Positions 46,563 to 55,176 of a DNA stretch of 64,000 nt are shown here, piece after piece. A program made the translations under genes and the position numbers. Below the pieces are notes generated by a model. It was not told the origin of the DNA. It made no database searches and saw only the letters and a list, made by a program, of their open reading frames with translations. Positions within the stretch are counted from its first letter, which is position 1; each line of letters starts with the position of its first letter. The stretch comes from CAVQFD01 sp963724695 (lineage in GTDB: Bacteria; Acidobacteriota; Vicinamibacteria; Vicinamibacterales; CAVVIG01): NCBI GenBank assembly GCA_963724695.1, contig CAVRVW010000007.1, positions 186,001 through 250,000 of the forward strand, read 5' to 3'.

Positions 46563-46745
46563 CTAGCCCCGGCCCAGAAGCCGTGCGAGACGCCGCTTGA
46601 GCCGGCGCTCCTCGGCCGCGTGCTGCCACCACGCCAGCGACCGGGTCAACTCGTTGCGTTCGCCCTGCAGCCGTACGATCTGTTCGCGCAGAACGCGGAT
46701 CTCGTCATCGCTGCCAGGGCTGCCAGGGCTGGCCAGGGCTGGCAT
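46563..46745 (-). CDS. Coiled-coil tail, probably the displaced C-terminus of the upstream methyltransferase
   Basis: This 60-codon frame encodes DDEIRVLREQIVRLQGERNEL and a basic end (RRLKRRLARLLGRG), a typical short coiled coil of polysaccharide-associated methyltransferases and glycosyltransferases. It overlaps the 3' end of the gene at 46705-47400 in another frame, exactly at a run of GCTGCCAGG / GCTGGCCAGG units (about 46710-46748) where copies are 9 and 10 bases long. Two surplus bases in that run would join the two frames, so I read this as the true tail of that gene rather than a separate protein. Confidence 0.5.
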   Translation of the reverse strand: MPALASPGSPGSDDEIRVLREQIVRLQGERNELTRSLAWWQHAAEERRLKRRLARLLGRG

Positions 46746-47400
46746 GGCCGGTAGCTGACGGCGGCCCGGCGGCCGGGTTCACCGGAAACCGCTTGGTGTT
46801 GAACTTCTGCAGCCACCAGCCGTCCCCGTGCCGATCGAGGGCCGGCGCCTCGGTCCTGCGCAGGAACGCCGTCGTCTGAACGACCTCGATGAGCGTGAAC
46901 ATGTCGTCTTCCCGCAGGAACTCGAAGAGGCGGTAGATCGTCGGGATGTGGATGTCGTCCACGACCAGGATCGCGCCGGGCCTCAGATGCGGGTAGATGA
47001 AGGCGTACTCGAGCTCGGGGAACGGATAGCCGTGCGGACCATCGAGAAACGCGAGGTCGATCTGACGATCGAACTGGAAGGACGGCACCGTGGCCTGCGT
47101 TGGACCCAGGACGAGACGTGTCCGGTCCGCCTGGAACGCCGGACATCCCCTGAAGTAGGCGATGCTGCCGTTCTCTTCGGCCGTGTCGTCAACCGCAAAT
47201 ACCAGGTGCTCCCGGCTTACGTTCGACAGGAGGATGGTCGACTTGCCGCACCCCGTTTCGACCGTGAAGTCGAGCGGCGCCGGCACGAGCCGCTCCAGCG
47301 CCTGGAGCACCGGGAGCTCGACGGTACCTGACCGGTGCTGGGGAATCGAACGTTCGTAGTCGAGAATGAGGTCCGTGATCGCAGGGCGCGTCACCGTCAT
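46705..47400 (-). CDS. Class I SAM-dependent methyltransferase (Methyltransf_24-like)
   Basis: The 231-residue frame contains VETGCGKSTILLSN (motif I), LVFAVDDTAEENG (motif II region), IDLAFLDGPHGYPFPELEYAFIYPHLRPGAILVVDDIHIPTI, the pattern of macrocin-type O-methyltransferases. ATG 47400 lies eight bases after the stop of the upstream methyltransferase gene, so the two are co-transcribed. As given, the frame ends just after a GQPWQPWQR stretch created by a short tandem repeat; the likely real C-terminus is the coiled coil at 46563-46745 in another frame. Acceptor unknown; modification of a surface glycan is the likely role. Confidence 0.8.
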   Translation of the reverse strand: MTVTRPAITDLILDYERSIPQHRSGTVELPVLQALERLVPAPLDFTVETGCGKSTILLSNVSREHLVFAVDDTAEENGSIAYFRGCPAFQADRTRLVLGPTQATVPSFQFDRQIDLAFLDGPHGYPFPELEYAFIYPHLRPGAILVVDDIHIPTIYRLFEFLREDDMFTLIEVVQTTAFLRRTEAPALDRHGDGWWLQKFNTKRFPVNPAAGPPSATGHASPGQPWQPWQR

Positions 47401-47408
47401 GGCGGAGG

Positions 47409-48176
47409 CTACTCCTTGACGGCGACGATCACGTCCTGGAGCCCACCGGCGCTCTTCCGGCCGCACCAGTTGCCATACTGGACTTCCCAGAGGCTCATGC
47501 CCGTGTCCGCATAGCAGGCCCGGATCCTCGCCTCGTCGTGCGCGACGATGAGTTCCGGCAGCTTGGGATCGGCGATTCGGCAAAGCGGGTCACCCTGGTA
47601 CTCAAATGGCAGGGGGAAGGCCGACTTTCCGGACGCGACAAATCGACGGGCCTCGTCGTTCAGGAGGAAATAGGTGATGACGGCGCGGCCGCCAGGCTTC
47701 AGCACCCGCCCGATTTCGCTGAAGTACTTCCGCACGTCGGCCGGCATCATGTGTGTAAAGACGGACTTCAGCAGGACGACATCGAAGCTTCCGTGGGGAA
47801 ACGGGAAAAGATAGTCGCCGCCAGCGACAGTGCCGGTCGGGTTGTAGGCCTTGCTGAAGACGTTGGCGTGCTCGAAGGAAAAGTTCGGAAACGCCGCGTA
47901 ACGTTCCTTGAGCCACGCGACGGTCGCGGCATTCACGTCCACTCCGGCATAACGTCCCACGGGGCTCAGGTAGGTCGTAAGGGCCCGCGACAGGGAGCCG
48001 TTGCCGCACCCGATGTCGAGCATGGCCTGGTCGGGCGCCAGGTACGCTCGAATGCGGAGAAACTGCTCGAGAAACGATTCGCCGAACTTGACGAACTCTT
48101 CCTGCGACGACGTGCCGTCGTGGAGCATTTCCTTCGGCGGAATCAGACCGTCGAGAACCGTCTGGGAGTGTGTCAT
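47409..48176 (-). CDS. Class I SAM-dependent methyltransferase
   Basis: Intact, 255 residues. Motif I is AMLDIGCGNGSLSRAL (about residues 51-66), followed by RYAGVDVNAATVAWLKERY (motif II), FDVVLLKSVFTHM and IGRVLKPGGRAVITYFLLND, the standard Methyltransf_11/25 order. It is the first gene of a short minus-strand operon with a second methyltransferase. It is divergent from the gene at 48247, with 70 bases between them that must hold both promoters. Acceptor is unknown; context points to a polysaccharide or its lipid-linked precursor. Confidence 0.85.
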   Translation of the reverse strand: MTHSQTVLDGLIPPKEMLHDGTSSQEEFVKFGESFLEQFLRIRAYLAPDQAMLDIGCGNGSLSRALTTYLSPVGRYAGVDVNAATVAWLKERYAAFPNFSFEHANVFSKAYNPTGTVAGGDYLFPFPHGSFDVVLLKSVFTHMMPADVRKYFSEIGRVLKPGGRAVITYFLLNDEARRFVASGKSAFPLPFEYQGDPLCRIADPKLPELIVAHDEARIRACYADTGMSLWEVQYGNWCGRKSAGGLQDVIVAVKE

Positions 48177-48246
48177 GCGCGCCTAAACTATACCATTGGC
48201 TCGGTGGCACTCGATTGTCGCCCTTTGATGCGCTACGCTCTGGCTC

Positions 48247-49098
48247 ATGCGTGTTCTGACCCTCCTCGTACGAACCGGCACGGCAAAATATCCGAAGGCC
48301 GAGAGCGAGATCGACGCGATCTTCGCGAGGCAGATGCCCGAGGTGGAGCGGACGGTGATCGTGGCGGACAATGCGCTGCCGCCGGGAGTGGTGGAGTCCT
48401 CGGGGCATCGAACGGTCATCGGCGGCGACAACAGCGTGTCCGAGTTTACGGCGTTCGACCGGGCGCTCGGGCACGCGGGCGCCGGGATCTGGTCGTATGA
48501 CCTCGTCCACGTGGTCACCGAGGCCTTCAACACGCTCTACGTCGACTATCTGGAGCGGTTCACGACGCCGCTCCTGTCCGCGATCGCCGGCCGTCCTGTG
48601 TGCTGCGGGCACATCGACTGCTTCAACGAGCCCGTGGAGGCCGTCGGCTTCCCCATGCAGCACTGGATCCGGTCCTGCTTCTTCTTCGTGACGCCGGGCG
48701 AGCTCAAGGCGCTCGGCAGCCTCGTGTCGGTCCGTGATCGCAGCCGCCTGTTCTCGGGTGATCCGGCAGCGCCCTTTCGTCGGGACGCACCGGTCAGCCT
48801 CACGTATCAGCGGTACATCACCGACTGGCTGACGGGAGCCGACCTCGGACAGGGCGTGAAATGGCATTCCAGCTTCACGCTCGGCGCGGACACACTGCCA
48901 ACGTTCGAGCGCAAGGCGCTGTCGATCGTGAACGAACAGCTGCTGTCTGCCCGCCTCGAGGCGCTGGCGTGCAACGTGGTGGACGTGACGTGGCTGTCCG
49001 CCCGGCTGCGGGAACGGCCGGCGACGGCGATCGAGTGGCAGACACCGTGGCGCGAGCAGCTCGCGGGAAGGGATCGGGCGACGCTCACCCTCTCCTAG
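48247..49098 (+). CDS. Conserved-looking protein of unknown function in polysaccharide cluster, possibly glycosyltransferase-like
   Basis: Intact, 283 residues, no signal peptide and no membrane helix. Visible segments are VERTVIVADNALPPG, VIGGDNSVSEFTAFDRALGHAG, SYDLVHVVTEAFNTLYVDYLERFT and HWIRSCFFFVTPGELKALGSLVSV. The last, with an aromatic-rich strand followed by ..LKALGS, recalls rhamnan-synthesis F-type regions, and the early D.A...GGDNS..EF pattern recalls sugar transferases, but I cannot assign a family. Its stop overlaps the stop of the convergent glycosyltransferase gene by four bases. Confidence 0.65.
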   Translation: MRVLTLLVRTGTAKYPKAESEIDAIFARQMPEVERTVIVADNALPPGVVESSGHRTVIGGDNSVSEFTAFDRALGHAGAGIWSYDLVHVVTEAFNTLYVDYLERFTTPLLSAIAGRPVCCGHIDCFNEPVEAVGFPMQHWIRSCFFFVTPGELKALGSLVSVRDRSRLFSGDPAAPFRRDAPVSLTYQRYITDWLTGADLGQGVKWHSSFTLGADTLPTFERKALSIVNEQLLSARLEALACNVVDVTWLSARLRERPATAIEWQTPWREQLAGRDRATLTLS

Positions 49099-50987
49099 CC
49101 GCGGAACGCGAGCATCTGCTGGACGCTGTGCTCCCTCCGGCGCCAGCGGGCCCCCGACGGCTGAGCCGCCAGCGTCTCCAGCATGTCGAGAATCTCCCGG
49201 CCCACACGGTCCCAGTTGTAGGGATGCCCGGGCACGAACGCGCTGCCGGCGGGCCGATCGTCGAGCGGTTCGCCGTGAAGAAGCTTCCCGAGCAGGGGCA
49301 CGAGCTCCTCACGGCGTCCATAATCCATCAGGCGCCCGGAAGGCTGGCAGCGGGCGGTAATTTCGTCCAGCAGATCCGAACGCCGGGCGAGCACGGTCAA
49401 CCCGTGTCCGAGGGCCGTCACGATGGGGAACCCGAATCCTTCGTAGAACGAGGGATAGACCACGGCCCTGGCGCCCGCATACAACCGATACACCTCGTCT
49501 TCGGTCAGGCTGCCGCTTCGATGGCGGCCCACGCGCGGCGTGGACAGTGCGCTGGAGCCGAGCACCTGAAACCGCTGAAACGGAAAGGCCGTCGACAGCA
49601 GCTCGACAGTCTGTGAGACATCCTTGTGCTCGAGCTCGTTGCCGATGACAAGGATGTACGGATCGCCTCCGTTACGTTGTGGCGACTGGCGCGCGATGTA
49701 GTCGTCAGCGTGCAACGACAGGTAGACCACTGAGTACGGCGTCTCCCTCGCCCCCTCGAACCGCGCATGAAAGCGACGCCGCGTGAAGTCAGAAATGAAG
49801 AAGAACGCGTCGGCATGGTCGGCCAGAAAGCGCCAGGTGCCGTCCAGGTGCGGCGGAGCCAGGTACTGGACGTCCCAGGAGATCGTGTCCAGGAACAGGA
49901 ACGTGTTGAACAGCGCTCTGTGGTGAAGATCGACCAGCTCCTGGACATGCCAGGGCTGGGAGAGCCGCAACGCGACGGTGAACTCCGCGTCGGGCGCGGA
50001 CGTGTGCAGGCGCCACCGGGGGAACGATTCCTCGAGCCGATGGAAGGCGATGCCCGCCGGGGTCGCCAGCACCTCGATCTCGGACCCGGCGCCAAGGCGA
50101 TAGAGGCCGCCAGCGATACCCAGCGCGGCACGGCTCGTGCCGTTGTGGATGTCGCCCAGATTCCGGAGATCGAGCAGAAGCGAGAAGCGATCCCCGCGCG
50201 CGTTCCTGGCGAGCGCGGCGCCAACCACCCGCTCGAAGGATGCTGCGCTCGACCCGCGGGCGTGGCTCCACGCCCGTTCACGATCCGGCGCCAGCTTCAG
50301 CAGGCGCGCCCGATCCGAGGCGGCGACGCACGGCGTGCCCGCCGGCTCGGGCATCGAGCTACTGGCCGCCGCAACGACCGCCCGGTTCGACACCACGACC
50401 CGAAAACCGCACCGTCGGGCCCGCGCCATGTAGTGCACGAGCGCGGCATCCAGGCGCTCGAACTCCGCATCGAGCGGGCCGAAATCGGCCAGGAGTCCGG
50501 ATGCGATGAGCACGCATGCGCACGTGTGCTCCAGCAGAATCTCGTGCTCGGGCAGCTCGGCCAGGATGCGGCGCGGCGCCCAGCCGGACTCGAGAACGCC
50601 GTCCAGCGGGAGCGTGGCGACAGACAGTCCATCGCTCGAGCCGAGGCGCGGGACGGCAAACCCGAACATCGGGTCGAGGGCGAGCGACTCGCGCAGAACC
50701 GCGATGGCCGCGCCCGTGGCGGAGAGCGGGCGCAGCACCACGAGCAGAGGGCGTCCCGCACCGGCGGCGTGTTCGATCGCTTCGTTGCAGGCCGCCACGG
50801 CACCATGCGCGCGTGAGGGCGACCAGCCACTGCCCTCCACCGGACGCGCCGCTCCGGCGGACGGGCGGAAATAGGTACCGTGGCTCACGTTCAAGAGCGA
50901 CGCGGGATCGCACCATCGGGACAGCCACGAGGCGTCCTCAGGATTCGCGCCGGACGCGGTGCTGCAGTCGACGAACGCGTGGATCAT
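49095..50987 (-). CDS. Glycosyltransferase with GT4-type C-terminal domain
   Basis: Intact, 630 residues. The N-terminal 260 residues are a poorly conserved alpha/beta region (LLVVLRPLSATGAAIAVLRESLAL, LEHTCACVLIASGLLADFG), perhaps a degenerate GT2-like unit. From about 270 a GT4 transferase is clear: FSLLLDLRNLGDIHNGTSRAALGIAGGLY, DTISWDVQYLAPPHL, FFFISDFTRRRF, DPYILVIGNELEHKDV, LTEDEVYRLYAGARAVVYPSFYEGFGFPIVTALGHGLTVLA (the E..FG.P..EA-like donor-binding motif). It would transfer a sugar from a nucleotide donor to a growing chain on the cytoplasmic side. The ATG overlaps the stop of the preceding gene (ATGA), so it is translationally coupled to it. Confidence 0.82.
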   Translation of the reverse strand: MIHAFVDCSTASGANPEDASWLSRWCDPASLLNVSHGTYFRPSAGAARPVEGSGWSPSRAHGAVAACNEAIEHAAGAGRPLLVVLRPLSATGAAIAVLRESLALDPMFGFAVPRLGSSDGLSVATLPLDGVLESGWAPRRILAELPEHEILLEHTCACVLIASGLLADFGPLDAEFERLDAALVHYMARARRCGFRVVVSNRAVVAAASSSMPEPAGTPCVAASDRARLLKLAPDRERAWSHARGSSAASFERVVGAALARNARGDRFSLLLDLRNLGDIHNGTSRAALGIAGGLYRLGAGSEIEVLATPAGIAFHRLEESFPRWRLHTSAPDAEFTVALRLSQPWHVQELVDLHHRALFNTFLFLDTISWDVQYLAPPHLDGTWRFLADHADAFFFISDFTRRRFHARFEGARETPYSVVYLSLHADDYIARQSPQRNGGDPYILVIGNELEHKDVSQTVELLSTAFPFQRFQVLGSSALSTPRVGRHRSGSLTEDEVYRLYAGARAVVYPSFYEGFGFPIVTALGHGLTVLARRSDLLDEITARCQPSGRLMDYGRREELVPLLGKLLHGEPLDDRPAGSAFVPGHPYNWDRVGREILDMLETLAAQPSGARWRRREHSVQQMLAFRG

Positions 50988-53900
50988 GGGCGAGACCAGA
51001 ACTGCTCGATGGCGCGCGTCAGCGGCTCGTACGCCTGGACGGGCGAGCTGAACCGCTCGATGACGGACTGCTCGGTTGGTGAGATCGCGGCGCCATTCTG
51101 CAGCAGCCGGACCACTTCATTGGAGAACTGGTACCAGTCTTTCGCGACCGCGCAGATCTGCGCCACAGGCTGCGGCAGTCCGTCGACACCCGCAGGCCAG
51201 GCCACCACCCGCCGAAGGTGGCTCAGCGCTTCGACCGTCTTGATCTTGACGCCCGTGCCAGCCACGGCTGGATTGATCACGAGAGCGCTCGCGGTGTAGA
51301 GCGTGTCCACGTCCTCGACCATTCCGAGGCACGTCACCCCATCGGGCGGGAGCGGCAGGGCTTGTCCGACTGCGCCGGCCACAAGCAGTTGTGCGTCGGG
51401 CACCTGCTCGCGAATCCGCGGCCAGGCCAGCCGGACGAAATCCCGCAGGCCCTTCTGGTTCATGGGGTTGCCAGACGCGACGAACAGAATCTGTTTTCCG
51501 GTCGGCGGCGGCACGCCTGGCACGACGTCGAAATCGACGCCGGTGGTGATTACCGGGATCTCCGGGACGACCTCCCGGAGCTGGCGCGCCTCCTCGTCCT
51601 GAATTGCCAGAATCAGGTCTGCCCTGCGCAGTCGGCGGGCTTCGTCGTCACGTTCCACCGTCCAGTCGTCGATCCCGTACTCCACGACTTTCTCCCGCTT
51701 GTTCGAGAACACGTCGATCGTGTCGATGATCTTGAGAACATCGTCGCCGAGCAGGGGCAGGACGCGGGACATCCAGATGTATTCGGCCAGCAGGACGCTC
51801 TTGCCGAGAGACCGGTGAAGGTGCAGAACCGTCGTCACGGCCGCATCGTGGCAAAACGTCCGATCCGCATTCAGCAGGGCAAGCCGCCGATCGTCCTCGG
51901 CTGCCTCGCCCAATACCGTCGCAAATCGCGGAACGAAGTCGCCATCCATCGGGGCCAGGACGTCGGGTACGTCGTTGAGGATGTACTCCAGGCGGCCGTC
52001 GCGATCGCACAGCACGGCGTTGCCGAGGTGATCCGCCAGCTCACGGAGGCCTTCCGAGGTGACCTCGGTTCCGCCCAAGGGCGCGATCACGGGAACAATC
52101 GTGTATCCGCAGCCCTTCAGGTGGCGCAACAACCGGAAAATACGGTACTCGTTGCCAGCGCGCGGCGGCCATGGCATCGCGTGGGACAGGCACACCACGA
52201 CGGGACGGTCTCGCGGCGCCGGCTGCAGGCTGCGTACGCGCAACTGGGAGCGCGTGGCCACCCCCGAGGCGACGTTGGCGCGGGCCTCGGCCCGGCTTTC
52301 GAGGAAGTGCGCGAGCGGATTCGTCCCCCGGATCGCCAGGTCCGGATGATCGGCCAGGTATCCGTCAATGTCGAAGTCCGGGGACGGGCGCCGCTTCTCG
52401 CGCCAGCCGTACAACGCGAAGTGCACGAGGGGATTGGCGCCGCCCGCCAGCACGTCAGGAGCCTGCGCCAGATAGAAGGCCGAACTGAAGAAGGGGTTGG
52501 GGTCGCGGCCCTCCCAACCACCCGCACTCAGGTAGTGCGTCAGCGGATCGACCGACTCCGCCGAGACATCGGGATTGCGTTCAGCATAGAAAGCGGCATC
52601 GAACAAAGGATGAGCGTTGCGGTGCTCACGAGCCCCATGGCGCAGAAAGTGGACGAGCGGGTTCATGTCCTGGCTGACGACATCGGGGTACCGGCCACGG
52701 TAGTACGCCGTGTCGAACAGCGGGTGGGGATTGAGGCCGGCGCGCCATCCGATTGTCAGGAAATGAAGGAGCGGGCCCATTCCCGGCGGCAGCACCGGAC
52801 CCTGACTCATGTAGTAGGACGAATCGAACAACGGATGGGGCGGCCGTCGCTCGCGATCCCCCGACAGCAGAAAGTGTGCGAGCGGGTTGACGCGGCCGAC
52901 CGGCAAGTCCGGGTTGAGCGCGAAGTACCGTGCTGGCTGGACCACCGCGTTTGCCAGGCGAAGGTCCGAAAGGACGCCGCGGCGTTTCAGCAGCTTCAGC
53001 ATCTCCCCGACGCTGGCGCCACGACCGAGACCTGGTCGCAACAGCGCACCGAGCTCCGCCCGGCGTGGCAGGCCCGCGAGCCACCGGCGGATCCCCTTCG
53101 GAAGGAACCAGGTCACGGTCAGCAGCGAGCCGCCGTCCTTACGCTGGCGTGTCGGTGACGGAGAGGAACCGAGGCGCGTCAGCCCAGCCTCGAGCGCATC
53201 GATCCTGGAGGCGTCGAGGCGCTGCCTCTCGGCGACCTCCGCGTCCTCGGCGTCTCTCTGGCGTGCTGCGTCGTCAGCAGCCGCCAGTCTGAGCGACGCA
53301 TCCTGGAGGTCTGCCTGGATTCGATCGGCCCGATCTCGCAGCGCTTGTTTCTCGGCTTCGTCGGTTGCCGAGCTTCGCCGTGCGCTCTCCTGGACACGAT
53401 CGACCTGGTCCCGCAGCGCTTGTTTCTCGGCTTCCTCGGTTGCCGAGCTCCGCCGTGCGCCGGCGATCTCGGCGGCCAGCAGTTCGCTGCGGCGGTCCAG
53501 TTCCTGGCGTTCGCGCGCCATTTCGGCCTTGTGATCCTCGGCCCGGCGCTGAAGATCGTCGCTGGCCTCCTTCAGGGTCCGCATCCTGGACGCCAGCTGA
53601 TTCGCGGCGGCACCCGCACGTGCGCCGTGCTGATGGCGAGCGAGCACGCCGCTGCCCAGGCGCGCGAAGATCGACCGGAGCTGCCCGCAGTCGGTGCCCT
53701 CGGGCGAGCGGGACAGGAGCCACGCCACGGGCTCGGGAAGATCCGGCCCTACGCCCAGCACGCCGAGGCCATGGCCGTGAAGGAAGGCGAACGATGGATA
53801 GTCGCGCGCCTTGCGCTCCCAGAACTCCCAGGCGCCAAAGTCGCGCTCGCGCACGTTGGTGTCGTGCAGCAGGACCACTCCGCGGCGGCTCATCTTCGGC

Positions 53901-54412
53901 AGCCAGAGCGCGAAGTCCTCGCTCACGGCCTCGAGCGTGTGGTAGCCGTCGATGTGCAGAAGGTCGACGCTCCCGTCCTGGAAATGGGCGGCGGCCTCGG
54001 CGAAAGTCGCGCGGACAAGCCGCGAAAAGGCGGAAAACCGATGGTCGTGGTAGGCCGACCATTCGGTGAAGACGTCCTCTCCGTACAGGCCCGCCTGCGG
54101 ATCGCCCTTCCATGTATCCACGGCATAGCAGGCGGTGGTCAGCCCCAGGCGTTGAACGGCCTGCAGGAACGCCGCGTAGCTGTTGCCGCTATGGGTGCCG
54201 AGCTCCACAAAGACCCTGGGCCTGAGCGCATCGACGATCCAGAACGCGAAGGGCACATGCTCGACCCACGACACCGGATCGACGATCCGGTCCGGCTCGT
54301 CGAAGAGAATCGGGCACGAGAAGACGCGCGGCCACGCCGAGGCGGGAGCGGCCTCGCTGGTGAGCTGGGATGGGGAACTCAGCGTCAGACTCCGCCCACA
54401 TTCTATAAGCAC
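50984..54412 (-). CDS. Methyltransferase-coiled coil-HPLFD repeat-GT4 fusion protein
   Basis: Intact, 1142 residues, four parts. Residues about 40-245 are a class I methyltransferase: VFVELGTHSGNSYAAFLQA (69-79 core), CYAVDTWKGDP, VDLLHIDGYHTLEAV, GVVLLHDTNV. Residues about 275-410 are a charged coiled coil with a 25-residue internal duplication (ARRSSAT.EAEKQALRD). Residues about 495-705 hold six repeats of the NPLVHFL..G..E.R.PHPLFD..YY....PDV type seen in large glycan-assembly proteins. From about 720 a GT4-like transferase follows (VVVCLSHAMPWPPRAGNEYRIFRLLRHLKG, LAEYIWMSR, ILFVASGNPMNQKGLRDFV, VINPAVAGTGVKIKTVEAL). It may both methylate and extend a glycan, the coiled coil acting as a spacer that measures length. 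Its stop overlaps the next start. Confidence 0.85.
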   Translation of the reverse strand: MLIECGRSLTLSSPSQLTSEAAPASAWPRVFSCPILFDEPDRIVDPVSWVEHVPFAFWIVDALRPRVFVELGTHSGNSYAAFLQAVQRLGLTTACYAVDTWKGDPQAGLYGEDVFTEWSAYHDHRFSAFSRLVRATFAEAAAHFQDGSVDLLHIDGYHTLEAVSEDFALWLPKMSRRGVVLLHDTNVRERDFGAWEFWERKARDYPSFAFLHGHGLGVLGVGPDLPEPVAWLLSRSPEGTDCGQLRSIFARLGSGVLARHQHGARAGAAANQLASRMRTLKEASDDLQRRAEDHKAEMARERQELDRRSELLAAEIAGARRSSATEEAEKQALRDQVDRVQESARRSSATDEAEKQALRDRADRIQADLQDASLRLAAADDAARQRDAEDAEVAERQRLDASRIDALEAGLTRLGSSPSPTRQRKDGGSLLTVTWFLPKGIRRWLAGLPRRAELGALLRPGLGRGASVGEMLKLLKRRGVLSDLRLANAVVQPARYFALNPDLPVGRVNPLAHFLLSGDRERRPPHPLFDSSYYMSQGPVLPPGMGPLLHFLTIGWRAGLNPHPLFDTAYYRGRYPDVVSQDMNPLVHFLRHGAREHRNAHPLFDAAFYAERNPDVSAESVDPLTHYLSAGGWEGRDPNPFFSSAFYLAQAPDVLAGGANPLVHFALYGWREKRRPSPDFDIDGYLADHPDLAIRGTNPLAHFLESRAEARANVASGVATRSQLRVRSLQPAPRDRPVVVCLSHAMPWPPRAGNEYRIFRLLRHLKGCGYTIVPVIAPLGGTEVTSEGLRELADHLGNAVLCDRDGRLEYILNDVPDVLAPMDGDFVPRFATVLGEAAEDDRRLALLNADRTFCHDAAVTTVLHLHRSLGKSVLLAEYIWMSRVLPLLGDDVLKIIDTIDVFSNKREKVVEYGIDDWTVERDDEARRLRRADLILAIQDEEARQLREVVPEIPVITTGVDFDVVPGVPPPTGKQILFVASGNPMNQKGLRDFVRLAWPRIREQVPDAQLLVAGAVGQALPLPPDGVTCLGMVEDVDTLYTASALVINPAVAGTGVKIKTVEALSHLRRVVAWPAGVDGLPQPVAQICAVAKDWYQFSNEVVRLLQNGAAISPTEQSVIERFSSPVQAYEPLTRAIEQFWSRP
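53341..53465. repeat. 75-base tandem duplication inside the coiled-coil coding region
   Basis: Copy 1 begins GCGCTTGTTTCTCGGCTTCG at 53341 and copy 2 begins with the same bases at 53416, a period of 75 bases or 25 codons; a third degenerate copy precedes at about 53306. The period keeps frame and heptad phase approximately, so it lengthens the coiled coil rather than breaking it. Confidence 0.85.
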
Positions 54413-54522
54413 ATGACCTGGGCGGCACCAATTGTCTGCGCGCCGGAAGCACAGGTTGTGCCGGCGGAGTTCGGCATACTACGATGTCCGCGTTTCGCAC
54501 GTCCGCCGTACCGTCATCCATT

Positions 54523-55176
54523 ATGAAGATCACATCCGTCCGCTCCCTGATCATTCCCGACGTCAAGGTGATCCGCTTCGCTCGATTCGCGGACCCGCGC
54601 GGCTACTTTACGGAACCGTTCCGGCGCTCGGATTTCGATCAGCATCCCGATCTCCCATTCCTGCGCGGCCAGGCCTTCGTCCAGATGAACGAGAGCCTGT
54701 CGAAGTCCGGCGTGCTGCGTGGGCTGCACTTCCAGTGGAATCCGTACATGGGAAAGCTGGTCCGGACGCTGAACGGCCAGATGGTGGATGTCTTCCTGGA
54801 TATCCGCAAAGGCTCGCCGACCTTCGGCCGCGCGGCGATGCACGACATGCCCGGTGTCGACGATGCGGCATGGAGCGAATGGATCTGGGTGCCGCCCGGG
54901 TTTGCGCACGGCAACTTCTTCGAGGCCGAGAGCCGGATCGAGTACCTCTGCACCGGTGAGTACAGCCCCGGTTGCGAGGCGGGCATCTCCCCTCTCGCCG
55001 CAGACATCGACTGGACGCTCTGCGATCCCGCGCTGAAGTCGCGGCTCGACGGCCTGGCGGCTGCGGGCCGGCTGATCGTCAGCGACAAGGACAGGGCCGG
55101 GCTCACGCTCGACGCCTGGGTCGCGCATCCAGCTGCCGCCGAGTTCGTGTACGATCGCCTCCAGGAGCCGACATGA
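54523..55176 (+). CDS. rfbC: dTDP-4-dehydrorhamnose 3,5-epimerase-like protein
   Basis: RfbC/RmlC epimerises dTDP-4-dehydro-6-deoxyglucose at C3 and C5 in dTDP-L-rhamnose synthesis. Visible family features are FADPRGYFTEPFRRSDF, the catalytic histidine strand VLRGLHFQWNP (H69), KLVRTLNGQMVDVFLDIRKGSPTFG, and WVPPGFAHGNFFEAESRIEYLCTGEYSPGCE. At 217 residues it is some 30 longer than the usual enzyme, the excess at the C-terminus. ATG 54523 begins MKITSV..., the typical N-terminus; an upstream in-frame ATG at 54484 was rejected. The stop overlaps the ATG of the next gene (ATGA). The partner genes rmlA and rmlB are not in the window, and a related 4-dehydro sugar substrate is possible. Confidence 0.88.
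   Translation: MKITSVRSLIIPDVKVIRFARFADPRGYFTEPFRRSDFDQHPDLPFLRGQAFVQMNESLSKSGVLRGLHFQWNPYMGKLVRTLNGQMVDVFLDIRKGSPTFGRAAMHDMPGVDDAAWSEWIWVPPGFAHGNFFEAESRIEYLCTGEYSPGCEAGISPLAADIDWTLCDPALKSRLDGLAAAGRLIVSDKDRAGLTLDAWVAHPAAAEFVYDRLQEPT

Noticed and set aside
46315..46754. Three overlapping small plus-strand frames after the FkbM-like gene
   Set aside because: They translate word repeats and the antisense of the coiled-coil tail and show no protein-like composition.
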